Assembly: GCA_950097015.1 (NCBI GenBank)
Contig: CATNEN010000001.1
Location: 11,678,001 to 11,742,000, forward strand
Length of the DNA stretch: 64,000 nt
Reading direction: 5' to 3'
DNA from: Macrostomum hystrix
Lineage: Eukaryota; Platyhelminthes; Macrostomidae
The notes beneath the pieces are model-generated. The model searched no databases, had not been told where the DNA came from, and worked only from the letters and a program-made list of their open reading frames with translations. Position numbers and translations under genes: made by a program. This document shows positions 13,701-23,785 of the stretch, piece by piece (positions within the stretch are counted from its first letter, which is position 1; the number at the start of each line of letters is the position of its first letter).

Positions 13701-13845
13701 GCTTTGTATGTCAGTTTTGGACAGCCACGATCCTTACAGACATTTTTCTAAGAAAAACGACTGCACAGGAAGACTGTTCGATGGTGCATTCGTTGAAAAT
13801 AACGAACAAGTTGCAGACGTTTCTGATGGTGAAGACGACATTTAA
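4737..13845 (+). CDS. RNF14: RBR-type E3 ubiquitin ligase, RNF14-like, copy 1
   Basis: Exons 4737-5472, 6099-6514 and 13645-13845 join in phases 1 and 0 and encode about 450 residues, close to the usual RNF14 length. Residues about 7-135 form an RWD domain. RING1 follows (ECPVC ... CGHVFCDSC ... CLQC, about 188-243). The in-between-RING domain is in exon 2 (CPRC ... CAHCYYSFCLAC ... YHGEQC). RING2 spans exons 2 and 3 (CPGC ... CNHMHCWECKTHFCWLC), with the Cys of MHC at the position of the catalytic thioester residue of RBR enzymes. Family knowledge: RBR ligases take ubiquitin from an E2 onto this Cys; RNF14 acts on stalled ribosomes and as a nuclear receptor coregulator. Intron 2 is 7.1 kb of one satellite. 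The 5' part is nearly identical to the copy at 15515. Confidence 0.9.
5565..6060. repeat. 20-bp tandem repeat in intron 1 of RNF14 copy 1
   Basis: About 24 units resembling GACACAGTTATCCCACATCT occupy most of the intron between exon 1 and exon 2. The array stops about 38 bp before the acceptor at 6098. Confidence 0.95.
6550..13535. repeat. 7-kb array of a 21-bp satellite filling intron 2 of RNF14 copy 1
   Basis: Roughly 330 copies of a 21-bp unit (core GGGATTCGATATTAGAATC) fill the intron, with 22-bp and one-base variants. Higher-order structure is visible. A block of about 1,613 bp is duplicated (about 7640-9250 and 9253-10860), and a 702-bp block repeats at about 11350 and 12052. Because 21 is a multiple of three, stretches stay open in translation as heptapeptide repeats (GFDIRIL); these are not genes. 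Confidence 0.97.
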
Positions 13846-13924
13846 CATCGTAGCATGACTTCTACGATTATTCTTGCTGGCGAAGTTTACGACAATTTTT
13901 ATTCAGCTTACTTTTCAGCTGACT

Positions 13925-14935
13925 CATTTGATGTACAGTAGAGAGATGCGTGAGAGATTGTGGGGTCAGATGAATCATTTGATGTACATTGGAGTGAAAG
14001 GGTGAGAGATTGTGGGGTCAGATGAGTGATTTGATGTACATTGGAGTGAAACGGTGAGAGATTGTGGGGTCAGATGAATGATTTGATGTACATTGGAGTG
14101 AAAGGGTGAGAGATTGTGGGGTCAGATGAATGATTTGATGCACATTGGAGTGAAAGGGTGAGAGATTGTGGGGTCAGATGAATGATTTGATGTACATTGG
14201 AGTGAAAGGGTGAGAGATTGTGGGGTCAGATGAATGATTTGATGTACATTGGAGTGAAAGGGTGAGAGATTGTGGGGTCAGATGAGTGATTTGATGCACA
14301 TTGGAGTGAAAGGGTGAGAGATTGTGGGGTCAGATGAGTGATTTGATGTACATTGGAGTGAAAGGGTGAGAGATTGTGGGGTCAGATGAGTGATTTGATG
14401 CACATTGGAGTGAAAGGGTGAGAGATTGTGGGGTCAGATGAATGATTTGATGCACATTGGAGTGAAAGGGTGAGAGATTGTGGGGTCAGATGAATGATTT
14501 GATGCACATTGGAGTGAAAGGGTGAGAGATTGTGGGGTCAGATGAATGATTTGATGTACATTGGAGTGAAAGGGTGAGAGATTGTGGGGTCAGATGAATG
14601 ATTTGATGCACATTGGAGTGAAAAGGTGAGAGATTGTGGGGTCAGATGAATGATTTGATGCACATTGGAGTGAAAGGGTGAGAGATTGTGGGGTCAGATG
14701 AATGATTTGATGTACATTGGAGTGAAAGGGTGAGAGATTGTGGGGTCAGATGAATGATTTGATGTACATTGGAGTGAAAGGGTGAGAGATTGTGGGGTCA
14801 GATGAATGATTTGATGCACATTGGAGTGAAAGGGTGAGAGATTGTGGGGTCAGATGAATGATTTGATGCACATTGGAGTGAAAGGGTGAGAGATTGTGGG
14901 GTCAGATGAATGATTTGATGTACATTGGAGTTAGT
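13925..14935. repeat. 52-bp minisatellite in the 3' UTR of RNF14 copy 1
   Basis: About 19 copies of a 52-bp unit (core TGAAAGGGTGAGAGATTGTG) lie between the stop codon at 13845 and the first good AATAAA at 14998. The array would therefore be transcribed into the mature mRNA. Copies differ mainly at TGTACATT/TGCACATT. Confidence 0.95.
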
Positions 14936-14997
14936 GGTAAAGGTTTTCTAATGTCAGTCACTTATCATGTACATGATCGTGTTACTGCGAAGCCTTC

Positions 14998-15003
14998 AAT
15001 AAA
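14998..15003 (+). terminator. Polyadenylation signal of RNF14 copy 1
   Basis: This is the first AATAAA after the stop at 13843-13845. It comes directly after the 52-bp minisatellite. Confidence 0.45.
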
Positions 15004-15287
15004 TTCGTACTGCCTTTCATCATAATGCATCATATTTTACCCTTGGTTTTTTATTTGGCAAAGTATTTTTGCAAAAAAAGGTTTTAAAGATGTGATTTTA
15101 AATTTTCTTTTTATTTTGCTAAATTTGATTAATATTTTCTTAACTTAATGTATTATATTCTGTTTCTAAACAAATATATGTTTAATAGTATCGGTTATTA
15201 ACACCAGATGATAATTTGATTTTAGCTTTTTAACTGCTAATAGACTGATTATTAACGGCGAAACTTCCAATCTGTAACAAGCAAATT

Positions 15288-15500
15288 GAATGCAAAAATG
15301 TTGGCATTCTACTGCCAGTAGGCTACTGAGGACCCGCAAGAATTCCCTGCTGGAGTCAGAAATTAGAATGCAAAAATGTTGGCATTCTACTGCCAGTAGG
15401 CTACTGAGGACCCGCAAGAATTCCCTGCTGGAGTCAGAAATTAGAATGCAAAAATGTTGGCATTGCTACTGCCAGTAGGCTACTGAGGACCCAATTCTAA
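15288..15500. repeat. 78-bp direct repeat, three copies, upstream of RNF14 copy 2
   Basis: GAATGCAAAAATGTTGGCAT begins at 15288, 15366 and 15444, a 78-bp period. The third copy runs into the 5' flank of the RNF14 copy 2 start. One copy of the same sequence precedes RNF14 copy 1 (about 4666), so the unit is the ancestral 5' flank amplified. Each leader ends in a possible 3' splice site, TAATTGTTGCAG, 5 bp before the ATG. Confidence 0.85.
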
Positions 15501-15514
15501 TTGTTGCAGCCAGC

Positions 15515-18500
15515 ATGAGTCGAGAATGCGTGGAGCAGGAGTTCGAGATGCTGGACAGTTTCTACTCAGCTGAGCAGCTCCAGAAGGAGATGTCGGATGG
15601 CTGCCCAGTTGGAGGCACATTCAGGGCGCAGGTTCGAATCCCGGAGTCGGGGCTTCGGCTGCAGGTCGGAGAGAATCGGCACGAGCTGCGGTTCTTGCCT
15701 CGCCTGGTGCTGCAGTTTCAGCTGGGCGGCGGCTACCCGGAGAGCGCGACGCCTCGCTTTCGCCTGTCCTGCAGCTGGCTCAGCGTCTCTCAGCTGGTTG
15801 CCATTGGCAACCGACTGCGCGAGCTGGCTGCGGAGAGAGCAGGCGAGCCGGTGCTTTGGTTCTGGTTCGAGTTTCTCGAGCGGGAGCTTTGGCACTTCCT
15901 GGAACTGGGCCCTGAACTCAGCTTCCACGGCTGGGCTGGCGAGCCTGGCTTTCACACCTTTGACAACAACTTCTCGGTTGTTCAGTTGGAGATGTCGAAA
16001 TCGGACCTGGAACAGGAGATGCTGGCTGTCGATGCGGAGGAGAGACAGCTGCAGTTTCTTCGAAGCTTTCACGAGTGTCCGGTGTGCGTCGGCTTGAAGT
16101 CCGGCAGCTCCTGTGTCAAATTCCGGCCCTGCGGTCACGTGTTCTGCGACTCCTGCGTCGCTTCGGCGTTTCGAGCCCTGCTGGAAGCTGACAGACCTGA
16201 CAGGTTCGGCTGCCTGCAGTGCTCTGGCGATGGACAGACGCATGTTGGTGGGTGGTTTCATGCAGGCATCCCACTTGTGGTTTCCCGTGCCCTATTTCTC
16301 TTATCCCTTGACCCACTATTACCTGGTCCCTTGACCCACTATTGCCTGGTCCCTGGACCCACTATTCCCTGATTCCTTGACCCAGTAATTCTTGATCCCT
16401 TGACTCACTATTCCCTGATCCTTTGACCCAGTAATTCTTGATCCCTTGACTCACTATTTATTCCCTAGTCCCTTGACCTACTATTCCCTGATCGCTTGAC
16501 CTACCGCTATCTATCCCTTGATCTATCCGCTATCTATCCCTTGATCTACCCGCTATCTATCCATTGATCTACCCGCTATCTATCCCTTGATCTACCCGCT
16601 ATCTATCCCTTGATCTACCCGCTATCTATCCCTTGATCTACCCGCTATCTATCCCTTGATCTACCCGCTATCTATCCCTTGATCTACCCGCTATCTATCC
16701 CTTGATCTACCCGCTATCTATCCCTTGATCTACCCGCTATCTATCCCTTGATCTACCCGCTATCTATCCCTTGATCTACCCGCTATCTATCCCTTGATCT
16801 ACCCGCTATCTATCCCTTGATCTACCCGCTATCTATCCCTTGATCTACCCGCTATCTATCCCTTGATCTACCCGCTATCTATCCCTTGATCTACCCGCTA
16901 TCTATCCCTTGATCTACCCGCTATCTATCCCTTGACCTACCGCTATCTATCCCTTGATCTACCCGCTATCTATCCCTTGATCTACCCGCTATCTATCCCT
17001 TGATCTACCCGCTATCTATCCCTTGATCTACCCGCTATCTATCCCTTGATCTACCCGCTATCTATCCCTTGATCTACCCGCTATCTATCCCTTGATCTAC
17101 CCGCTATCTATCCCTTGATCTACCCGCTATCTATCCATTGATCTACCCGCTATCTATCCCTTGATCTACCCGCTATCTATCCCTTGATCTACCCGCTATC
17201 TATCCCTTGATCTACCCGCTATCTATCCCTTGATCTACCCGCTATCTATCAGATCCCGCCCTGGTGAAGCGGCTGCTATCTCCGGACGAGTTCGCCAAAT
17301 ACGAGCAGCGCTTGTTCGACGCCGCACTCAGCACAATGGGCAGCTTGGACACCTGCCCGCGTTGCCAAGCAACAGTCCTAGTTGACAGGTCTGATAGCAG
17401 AAATCTGGCCCACTGTCCCGCCTGCTATCACGCCTACTGCCAGCTGTGCAGGGCCACTTATCACGGCAAGGAGCCCTGCCAAATTAGGGGCTCCAGTCTG
17501 GAACAGGTTATGGAGGCCTACATGTCCGCCGAGGGCGATAAGCGCTACAGAATGGAACAGCGCTACGGTTTGTCCAGGCTGAGAGCTCTGGAGGACGAGT
17601 GCCGAACTCAAAAGTACATGCAGGAGCAGCACAGGTGTCCTGCGTGCAAAGCCTACGTTGAGGTGTGTAAATACCCTGGTTAACCTGGTGTAGATTTTCT
17701 CGGATACCGTTATCCTACTGTGAGATGCCATTATCCCACCGTGAAATTCCATTATCCTACTGTGAGATGCCATTATCCTACTGTGAGATGCCATTATCCT
17801 ACTGTTAGATGCCATTATCCTACTGTGAGATGGCATTATCCTACTGTTAGATTCCATTATCCTACTGTGAGATGCCATTATCCCACTGAGATGCTATTAT
17901 CCTACTGTTAAATGCCATTATCCTAATGTTAGATGCCATTATCCTACTGTTAGATGCCATTATCCTACTGTTAGATGCCATTATCCTACTGTTAGATGCC
18001 ATTATCCCACCGTGAGATGCCATATCCCACCGTGGGATTCCATTATCCTACTGTGAGATGCCATTATCCCACTGAGATGCTATTATCCTTCTGTTAAATG
18101 CCATTATCCTAATGTTAGATGCCATTATCCTACTGTTAAATGCCATTATCTTAATGTTAGATGCCATTATCCTACTGTTAGATGCCATTATCCTACTGTT
18201 AGATGCCATTATCCCACCGTGAGATGCCATATCCCACCGTGGGATACCATTATCCTACTGTGAGATCCCATTATCCCACTGTGAGATCCCATTATCCAAC
18301 TGTGAGATCCCATTATCCCACTGTGAGATCCCATTATCCTCTGTTAGATCCCAAAGATCATTGTTCTAACAAAAGCGCAGCAAGTTTTCTCTCTTCAACT
18401 TAATTGCCTTCAGAAGTCGGATGGCTGCAACAAGATGACCTGCTTCAGCTGCAAGGCCTACTTCTGTTGGCTTTGCTCATGTATATTGGACCCATTCGAT

Positions 18501-18608
18501 CCATATCGGCACTTTCGCATTTCCTCCGCAGCAGCGGCGGGGGCTGTTCCTAAAGGCTGCGCTGGAAGACTATTCGAAGGAATAGTGACTGAAAATGATG
18601 ATGACTGA
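15515..18608 (+). CDS. RNF14: RBR-type E3 ubiquitin ligase, RNF14-like, copy 2
   Basis: Exons 15515-16247, 17253-17662 and 18414-18608 join in phases 1 and 0 and give about 445 residues. Domain order matches copy 1: RWD, RING1 (ECPVC ... CGHVFCDSC), in-between-RING (CPRC ... CPACYHAYCQLC ... YHGKEPC) and RING2 (CPAC ... CNKMTCFSCKAYFCWLC), with the catalytic Cys in MTC. The first 145 residues differ from copy 1 by one amino acid. The linker to RING1 and exons 2-3 are clearly diverged, and exon 2 retains the segment around YGLSRLRALEDE that copy 1 has altered. Both copies appear intact. Likely cytosolic, by family. Confidence 0.9.
16300..17252. repeat. 23-bp tandem repeat in intron 1 of RNF14 copy 2, reaching the splice acceptor
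   Basis: About 32 near-perfect copies of a 23-bp unit (core CCCTTGATCTACCCGCTA) run from about 16500 and end in CTATCTATCAG, where the AG at 17251-17252 is the acceptor of exon 2. Older degenerate units (CCTTGACCCACTATT) lie upstream from about 16300. The unit has neither AG nor GT on the coding strand. Confidence 0.95.
17703..18350. repeat. 21-bp tandem repeat in intron 2 of RNF14 copy 2
   Basis: Around 30 copies of a 21-bp unit (core GAGATGCCATTATCCTACTG) fill the intron. It is unrelated to the satellite in the matching intron of copy 1. Many units contain CTGTGAGATG, which resembles a 5' splice site. Confidence 0.95.
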
Positions 18609-18667
18609 TATTTTGGTGTGAGTTTTTAAATAGGCTTTTTATTTTTTAATGGCCATAAAAATCTCAG

Positions 18668-19510
18668 CGAAGCTTTCATTGAGTCATCTAGACCTAACCT
18701 GAACTCATTTGAGTCATCTAGACCTAACCTGAACTCATTTGAGTCATCTAGACCTAACCTGAACTCATTTAAGTCATCTAGACCTAACCTGAACTCATTT
18801 GAGTCATCTAGACCTCACCTGAACTCATTTGAGTCATCTAGACCTCACCTGAACTCATTTGAGTCATCTAGACCTCACCTGAACTCATTTGAGTCATCTA
18901 GACCTAACCTGAACTCATTTGAGTCATCTAGACCTCACCTGAACTCATTTGAGTCATCTAGACCTAACCTGAACTCATTTGAGTCATCTAGACCTCACCT
19001 GAACTCATTTGAGTCATCTTGACCTCACCTGAACTCATTTAAGTCATCGAGACCTCACCTGAACTCAATTGAGTCATCTTGACCTCACCTGAACTCAATT
19101 GAGTCATTCGAGACCTCACCTGAACTCATTTGAGTCATCTTGACCTCACCTGAACTCATTTAAGTCATCGAGACCTCACCTGAACTCAATTGAGTTTCGA
19201 GACCTCATCTGGACTCAATTGAGTCATCTTGACCTCACCTGAACTCAATTGAGTCATCTAGACCTCACCTGAACTCAATTGAGTCATCTAGACCTCACCT
19301 GAACTCAATTGAGTTTCGAGACCTCATCTGGACTCAATTGAGTCATTCGAGACCTCACCTGAACTCAATTGAGTCATTCGAGACCTTACCTGAACTCAAT
19401 TGAGTCATTCGAGACCTCATCTGGACTCAATTGAGTCATCTAGACCTCACCTGAACTCATTTGAGTCATTTAAACCTTATCTGGACTCAATTGAGTCATC
19501 TTGAGTTTAT
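18668..19510. repeat. 30-bp tandem repeat downstream of RNF14 copy 2
   Basis: About 27 copies of a 30-bp unit (core GAGTCATCTAGACCTAACCT) follow the stop codon. They are near-perfect proximally and degenerate distally. The first AATAAA after the gene is near 19873, so the array may be in its 3' UTR. Confidence 0.95.
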
Positions 19511-20165
19511 CTGACCTGGAATTAAGTCTTCATAGCCGTTATTAGATTTAATTTATAACTTTAACCAGTTATCACGGAGTCATTAGTGCCATTAGGAAGT
19601 ACGTCAAGTTTTTAATACATTTCTGTTTTTGTTGAAATGCTCGTACCTGATTGGTTATGAGAATTAATTGTTCAATGGGTTGGTGCCAAACTTTGTGATG
19701 CAATCAGTCATGTTTTTTCATTTTCGTTTTGTTTCTATTTGTTGGTTTTGCTGAGTTTATATAGTTTATGACTCGTATGACTCGACTGTACGCAAATTGT
19801 ACGATATATGTGAATATACATTCTACCTAGATACACACTTAAATCGCGGAAAACTAACATACGCAGTTATTAAATAAAATAACATATATATATTATTATG
19901 AAGCTATGTTTGAGTATCCCATCAGAGCCTGAGTCGCATTGTTCTAATCTCATTAATCTTTTACGGTCCCATTGTGTGGAAGCGACCATCAAGGCAGACT
20001 GTTGTTGGGCAGTGGATTGTGAAATTGCCTTAACTTATTTGAGTAGGTCAGAATGACTTATATTTACTGAGCATTGTCATTCTGTGACTAATAGGGTACG
20101 CCTAAATAGGTTTCTATGGTAACCGCATGCAATCTGATTTATTAATAAGTAACGGAGGACTCTTA
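19511..20165. other. AT-rich spacer without a recognised gene
   Basis: No convincing exon was seen. It holds an AATAAA at 19873-19878, possibly for RNF14 copy 2, and short AT microsatellites. Confidence 0.5.
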
Positions 20166-20172
20166 CACACTT

Positions 20173-20180
20173 TATATAAA
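20173..20180 (+). promoter_or_regulatory. Candidate TATA box of the THEG-repeat gene
   Basis: TATATAAA lies 49 bp upstream of the ATG at 20229. The spacing leaves a very short 5' UTR. Inferred from sequence only. Confidence 0.3.
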
Positions 20181-20228
20181 GTAGAAAGCTACCTGTATTA
20201 ATGAAGTGTTAATTGAGCACATTTCATC

Positions 20229-22891
20229 ATGGCAGAGAAGCACTATCATGCCAGGTGTTGGTCCCTGCCTCGTGGAGCACTGATTCCAGAAAATTGGTGA
20301 GTTAAATAATTTGACTAGACTCATAATTATAATAATAATAATTGCAGGAGGGCTGCGGGCAATGGCACACCATTTGGTGACACTAGACCCGCAGCCTGCG
20401 AGGAGGCAATTCTACACACGTTAAGCTGACTCCTGAGCACACGCGCACACAGGTGTGTACATCTGCCCTGACTTTCTCATCGTCAGGCAGTGTACACTCT
20501 CACAGTGCCTTGGAGGTTGGCCCTCATGGGCGTAAATTGCACGACTGAGCCACCAAGCCTTCTCTCCGCGGCTGCGAGTTCAGGAATCGAGCTCAAGGAC
20601 CTTGGTGCGAGAGGCAAACGCGTCAGACAACTCTGGCACCGATCCCCTTTGACTAGACTAGCAAAAATATTCTCATACAGCTTCATTATTTTTATGCGCG
20701 AATAATTTCGCCCAGGTCACCAGCCTCCACGATTCAGTGGGGCAACCAGCAGACATTGTTCCCGCTGTCTCCAAGGTCCCTGATGTTGCGGCGCGCACAG
20801 CCTAGCAGCCGGCTCGAGGAGCTAGCCAGGCCGAAGGACTTCTCAGCCTTTCAAAAGGCGCTGTGAGTTTCTCGGCAAAGACTGGGAGGCGGCTTTTTCA
20901 ACGGGAATTTCGTCTATGGCCCCCTGACAATTATTTGCGCTGGACTCGAACGGAGCAACGAAGCCTCTTCCTACACACGAAACTCAAGAACACGGGCCAA
21001 ATTTTTGTTGTGCATCTTCTGAAACAGAAATTAAGTGTTCTAGGCGAGGATGTTCTGTGGTTGAGCTTCGCCCAATATTAAGTCTTGATCAGCGGAATGG
21101 GAGAAATTCGCATCAGGGTGTCCATAGGCGGCTGGTGCCACTTGTTGAAGGTCAGAAGGCGAAACTGGTAATTAACCGATCTCGAAATCTGCAGCTACCG
21201 CGACCTTTACCTGTACTCCTGCGGCAGCCCGGAGCCCATCTGGCCGGTGTTATCGGCGGCGTTGAGCGCTCAATGTCCGCCTCGGGTGGCTGAGCTGAGC
21301 AAGCCGAGACCGAGACAGCGCTGCGATGTCAACAACCCGAAGGAGGAGAAGCGACGAAGTGTCGATCGTCGCCAGCTGCTAGAAGAGGTCAGCGATCGTC
21401 TGTTGGCGCTGAGCCGACCGAAGCCGCAGCCGCCTCCTCCGTCTTTGTCGGCAGATCGAAAAGCCAGTTCAGCAGTCCGGTTGTCGGTGTCAAGCGAGCG
21501 CCTGGCTCGACTAGCCACTGCGCCGTCGCGTAGGCAGCGACAGATGAGCTCCGGGCAGTTCAACAGTACATCCGATCAGCATAGCGACGACCTGATGAGG
21601 CAGCCGCGAGCAATGTCGAGTTGTGCGATGTCGCAACGGATGGAGCTGCTCAGCCTGCCTCGGCCACTGCCGGCTGGCTACGAGTTTCAGGCTAGCCGAT
21701 TCGAATATATTGGTGACCTTCTTATCGTCAATCGCCTTGACAGTCTACTTTCTACTCTCATTTTTTCCTCTTTTGTATCTCCCTAAACTATTCAACCAAT
21801 CACAATGATCATTCACACCACGCCTAAAATTTTCCGCTTTATCCATTGAAACAACTTCCAGAATCACAAAACATCGAGATATTCAACGATTCTTGTCGGG
21901 GGTATCTGGTGGCAAACACCGACAATATCAGCAAAACTTTTCCGCTCACAAGAGTTTATCTAGTAATCATGTCGGCTATCCTTTTTGGTTATATTATTAA
22001 TTTATGTTGCTGACGACGATGCTGAACGTCGGATGGCTTTGAAGTTAGTTTATCGTAAAGGGTTCGATCCAAATGGCGGACTATCACGAAAATCGGTCAT
22101 TCGGTTTGGGAGCTGTTGCGAAGTAGGCAGTGTCTATTTGAAATAGCCCCGTGGTCCCCCCAAGGGGTAGAAATAGCCTGGTCTTTGTACTGTTGAGGGG
22201 GGATCGGTGGCAGAGCGGTTAACGCGTTTGCCTCTCGCACCAAGGTCCCTAAGTTCGATTCCGCGGCGAGGCCACATTCATTTGGGGCGCAGCCGCGGAG
22301 AGAAGGCTTGGGGGCTTGTCGTGCAATTGACGCCCTCGAGTGCAAACCTCCAAGGCACTGTGAGAGTGTACACTGCCTGACGATGAGAAAGTCAGGGCCG
22401 ATGTACACACCTGTGTGTGCGTGTGCTCAGGGGTCAGCGAAATGGGCAGAATTGCCTCCTCGCTGGCTGCGGGTCTAGTGTCACCAAATGATGTGCCATT
22501 GCCCGCAGCCCTCCTGAAATTATTGCTATTATTATTTTTATTCTACAGTTGTGGACTGACCCTTTAGAGCGTCAGTTTGAGAAACTGAATTCAGGCTGCA
22601 ATCATTCAAATTCAGGCTGCAGATCCCAGACGCCAAGTTCCCCACACGGCTCTGTCCTGGATGGCCTCTGAGCGCATCGATCAGCTAGCCCAGCCTCGCC
22701 GCCGACCCGGCATGCACGAGCTGAACACTCGCATGGACGCCTTCTCCGTGTCGTCAGCCGCTTTAGTAGGCTCCGCTCCGACTGGACAGCGGCGAAAGAG
22801 TCGCGGACGACAGATGCGGGAATCTCCACCGGCACCCGAACCAGCTGATGAAGATGACACTGGCGCGGAGGAAGTCTGCCAGAGGGAATGA
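20229..22891 (+). CDS. THEG-repeat (testicular haploid expressed) protein, SPMAP2/THEG-like
   Basis: Four exons, 20229-20296, 20716-20862, 21195-21712 and 22623-22891, join in phases 2, 2 and 1 and give 333 residues. The protein carries spaced copies of a short motif with consensus L(A/S)xP(R/K): SLPRG, ELARPKD, ELSKPRP, ALSRPKP, RLATAPS, LSLPRPL and QLAQPRR. It also has a YSCGSPEPIWPV block. This is the pattern of THEG repeats, known in vertebrates as sperm microtubule-associated proteins. The role here is inferred to be axonemal. The C-terminus is acidic. Each of introns 1 and 3 contains a SINE-A copy. The nearest AATAAA after the stop is inside a SINE-B. Confidence 0.75.
20343..20660 (-). 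mobile_element. SINE-A, near full length, minus orientation
   Basis: Located in intron 1 of the THEG-repeat gene. From its 3' end (plus-strand left) it reads the tail AGGAGGGCTGCGGGCAATGG and the block GTGACACTAGACC, then the GTGTACACTCTCACAGTGCC block, and finally the tRNA-like head. The ATAATAATAATA at its left is the A-rich/TAA tail. Confidence 0.8.
22050..22190. mobile_element. Fragment of the TA-flanked MITE family
   Basis: It shares TTCGGTTTGGGAGCTGTTGC and TATTTGAAATAGCCCCGTGG with the copies near 56520 and 33630. It ends in TGGTCTTTGTACTGTT, a decayed version of the family's terminal repeat. Located in intron 3 of the THEG-repeat gene, next to SINE-A. Confidence 0.5.
22193..22540 (+). 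mobile_element. SINE-A, full length, plus orientation
   Basis: The tRNA-like head has an A box in GGTGGCAGAGCGGTTAACGC and a B box in AAGTTCGATTCCGC. A conserved body follows (CATTTGGGGCGCAGCCGCGG, then CACTGCCTGACGATGAGAAA) and a tail ending CCCGCAGCCCTCCTGAAATT. The head resembles a long-variable-arm tRNA (Leu/Ser class). Confidence 0.85.
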
Positions 22892-22894
22892 GGC

Positions 22895-23155
22895 CGAATT
22901 GTAGCCTAGTGGTTAGAGAGACGAATTAATGACTTAAAGGTCGGGGGTTCGATTCCCCACTTCACTGGAATAACTTGCGGCCTTAAACAATACACTTAAC
23001 TCAGTTCACACAGCTGGCAAATGGATAATTGAGAGTGGGTGTGGCGTCCCACCCGGTCCATGGACTGAACAGCCGTACGCAGATAGCTGCGGCTGTGCTG
23101 TCGGCTGCCCATCTGGCCCAATTGGGACAGGTTTAATAAACTTTTATTTTTTATT
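22895..23155 (+). mobile_element. SINE-B, plus orientation
   Basis: The tRNA-like head has an A box (GTAGCCTAGTGGTTAGAGAG) and a B box (GGGGGTTCGATTCCC). A body with GTCCATGGACTGAACAGC follows, then a tail containing AATAAA at 23135. It starts four bases after the THEG-repeat stop codon. Confidence 0.8.
23135..23140 (+). terminator. Candidate polyadenylation signal of the THEG-repeat gene, inside SINE-B
   Basis: This is the first AATAAA downstream of the stop at 22891, and it lies in the 3' tail of the SINE. Confidence 0.4.
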
Positions 23156-23159
23156 ATTG

Positions 23160-23785
23160 AACTTCATCGATAGCAGGAATTTAGTCAGAAACTTTAGCTG
23201 TCTAAATACGCTTTACACACTTCCTCTCTGAATGAGCATATTGTCTATTGCAGAAGTTAAATTCCAGCGAAACAAAGTAGGAAATTTGTTTTAATACACG
23301 AATTTTTCTCCCAACTGATTGTTTTTTATACTGACAAATACTTTCATTCGAAATTTTACATTTTTGTTTAAATTCGCTGGATAAATTTGAATTTTGTTTT
23401 GTTTAAATTGACGATGTTTTTTACGAACTGAATTTACTGTTTCAAAACAAAGAACAGTTTCTTTTAAATTGTCAATATGCTTATTTGATACTTAAATCTG
23501 CGACTATAACGAATACCGCGTTTTTTCAAAATAATAGTACGAGCTATAAAAATATACCAGCAATTTTCAAAGCCAGAAAATAGCTTGCCAGTGCCTAGGC
23601 GAACAAAAAAACATGAGTTGAAGTAATTTGAGCGATCATGATAAGTTTAAATAAAACGTTTGTGAGTAGTAATTTCTCAATCATTCTCTAGTCCCAATTT
23701 CTAAATGTAGTGTTCTCGTCATATTACCGTATTTTCCCGATGATTTTCGAGGGCTATGACACTGTTAACATGGTTAATAAAATAT
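23160..23785. other. AT-rich convergent intergenic spacer
   Basis: No exon recognised. It separates the 3' ends of the THEG-repeat gene (+) and the orphan gene (-). TTTATT (AATAAA on the minus strand) occurs only near 23142-23150. Confidence 0.5.

Noticed and set aside
21270..21563. Minus-strand frame opposite the THEG-repeat exon
   Set aside because: It is a shadow of the coding strand, which carries the recognisable THEG motifs with matched splice phases.
22193..22275. Possible functional tRNA gene
   Set aside because: The A and B boxes are present, but the sequence continues into a conserved SINE body and recurs with decay elsewhere. The cloverleaf does not close cleanly by eye.
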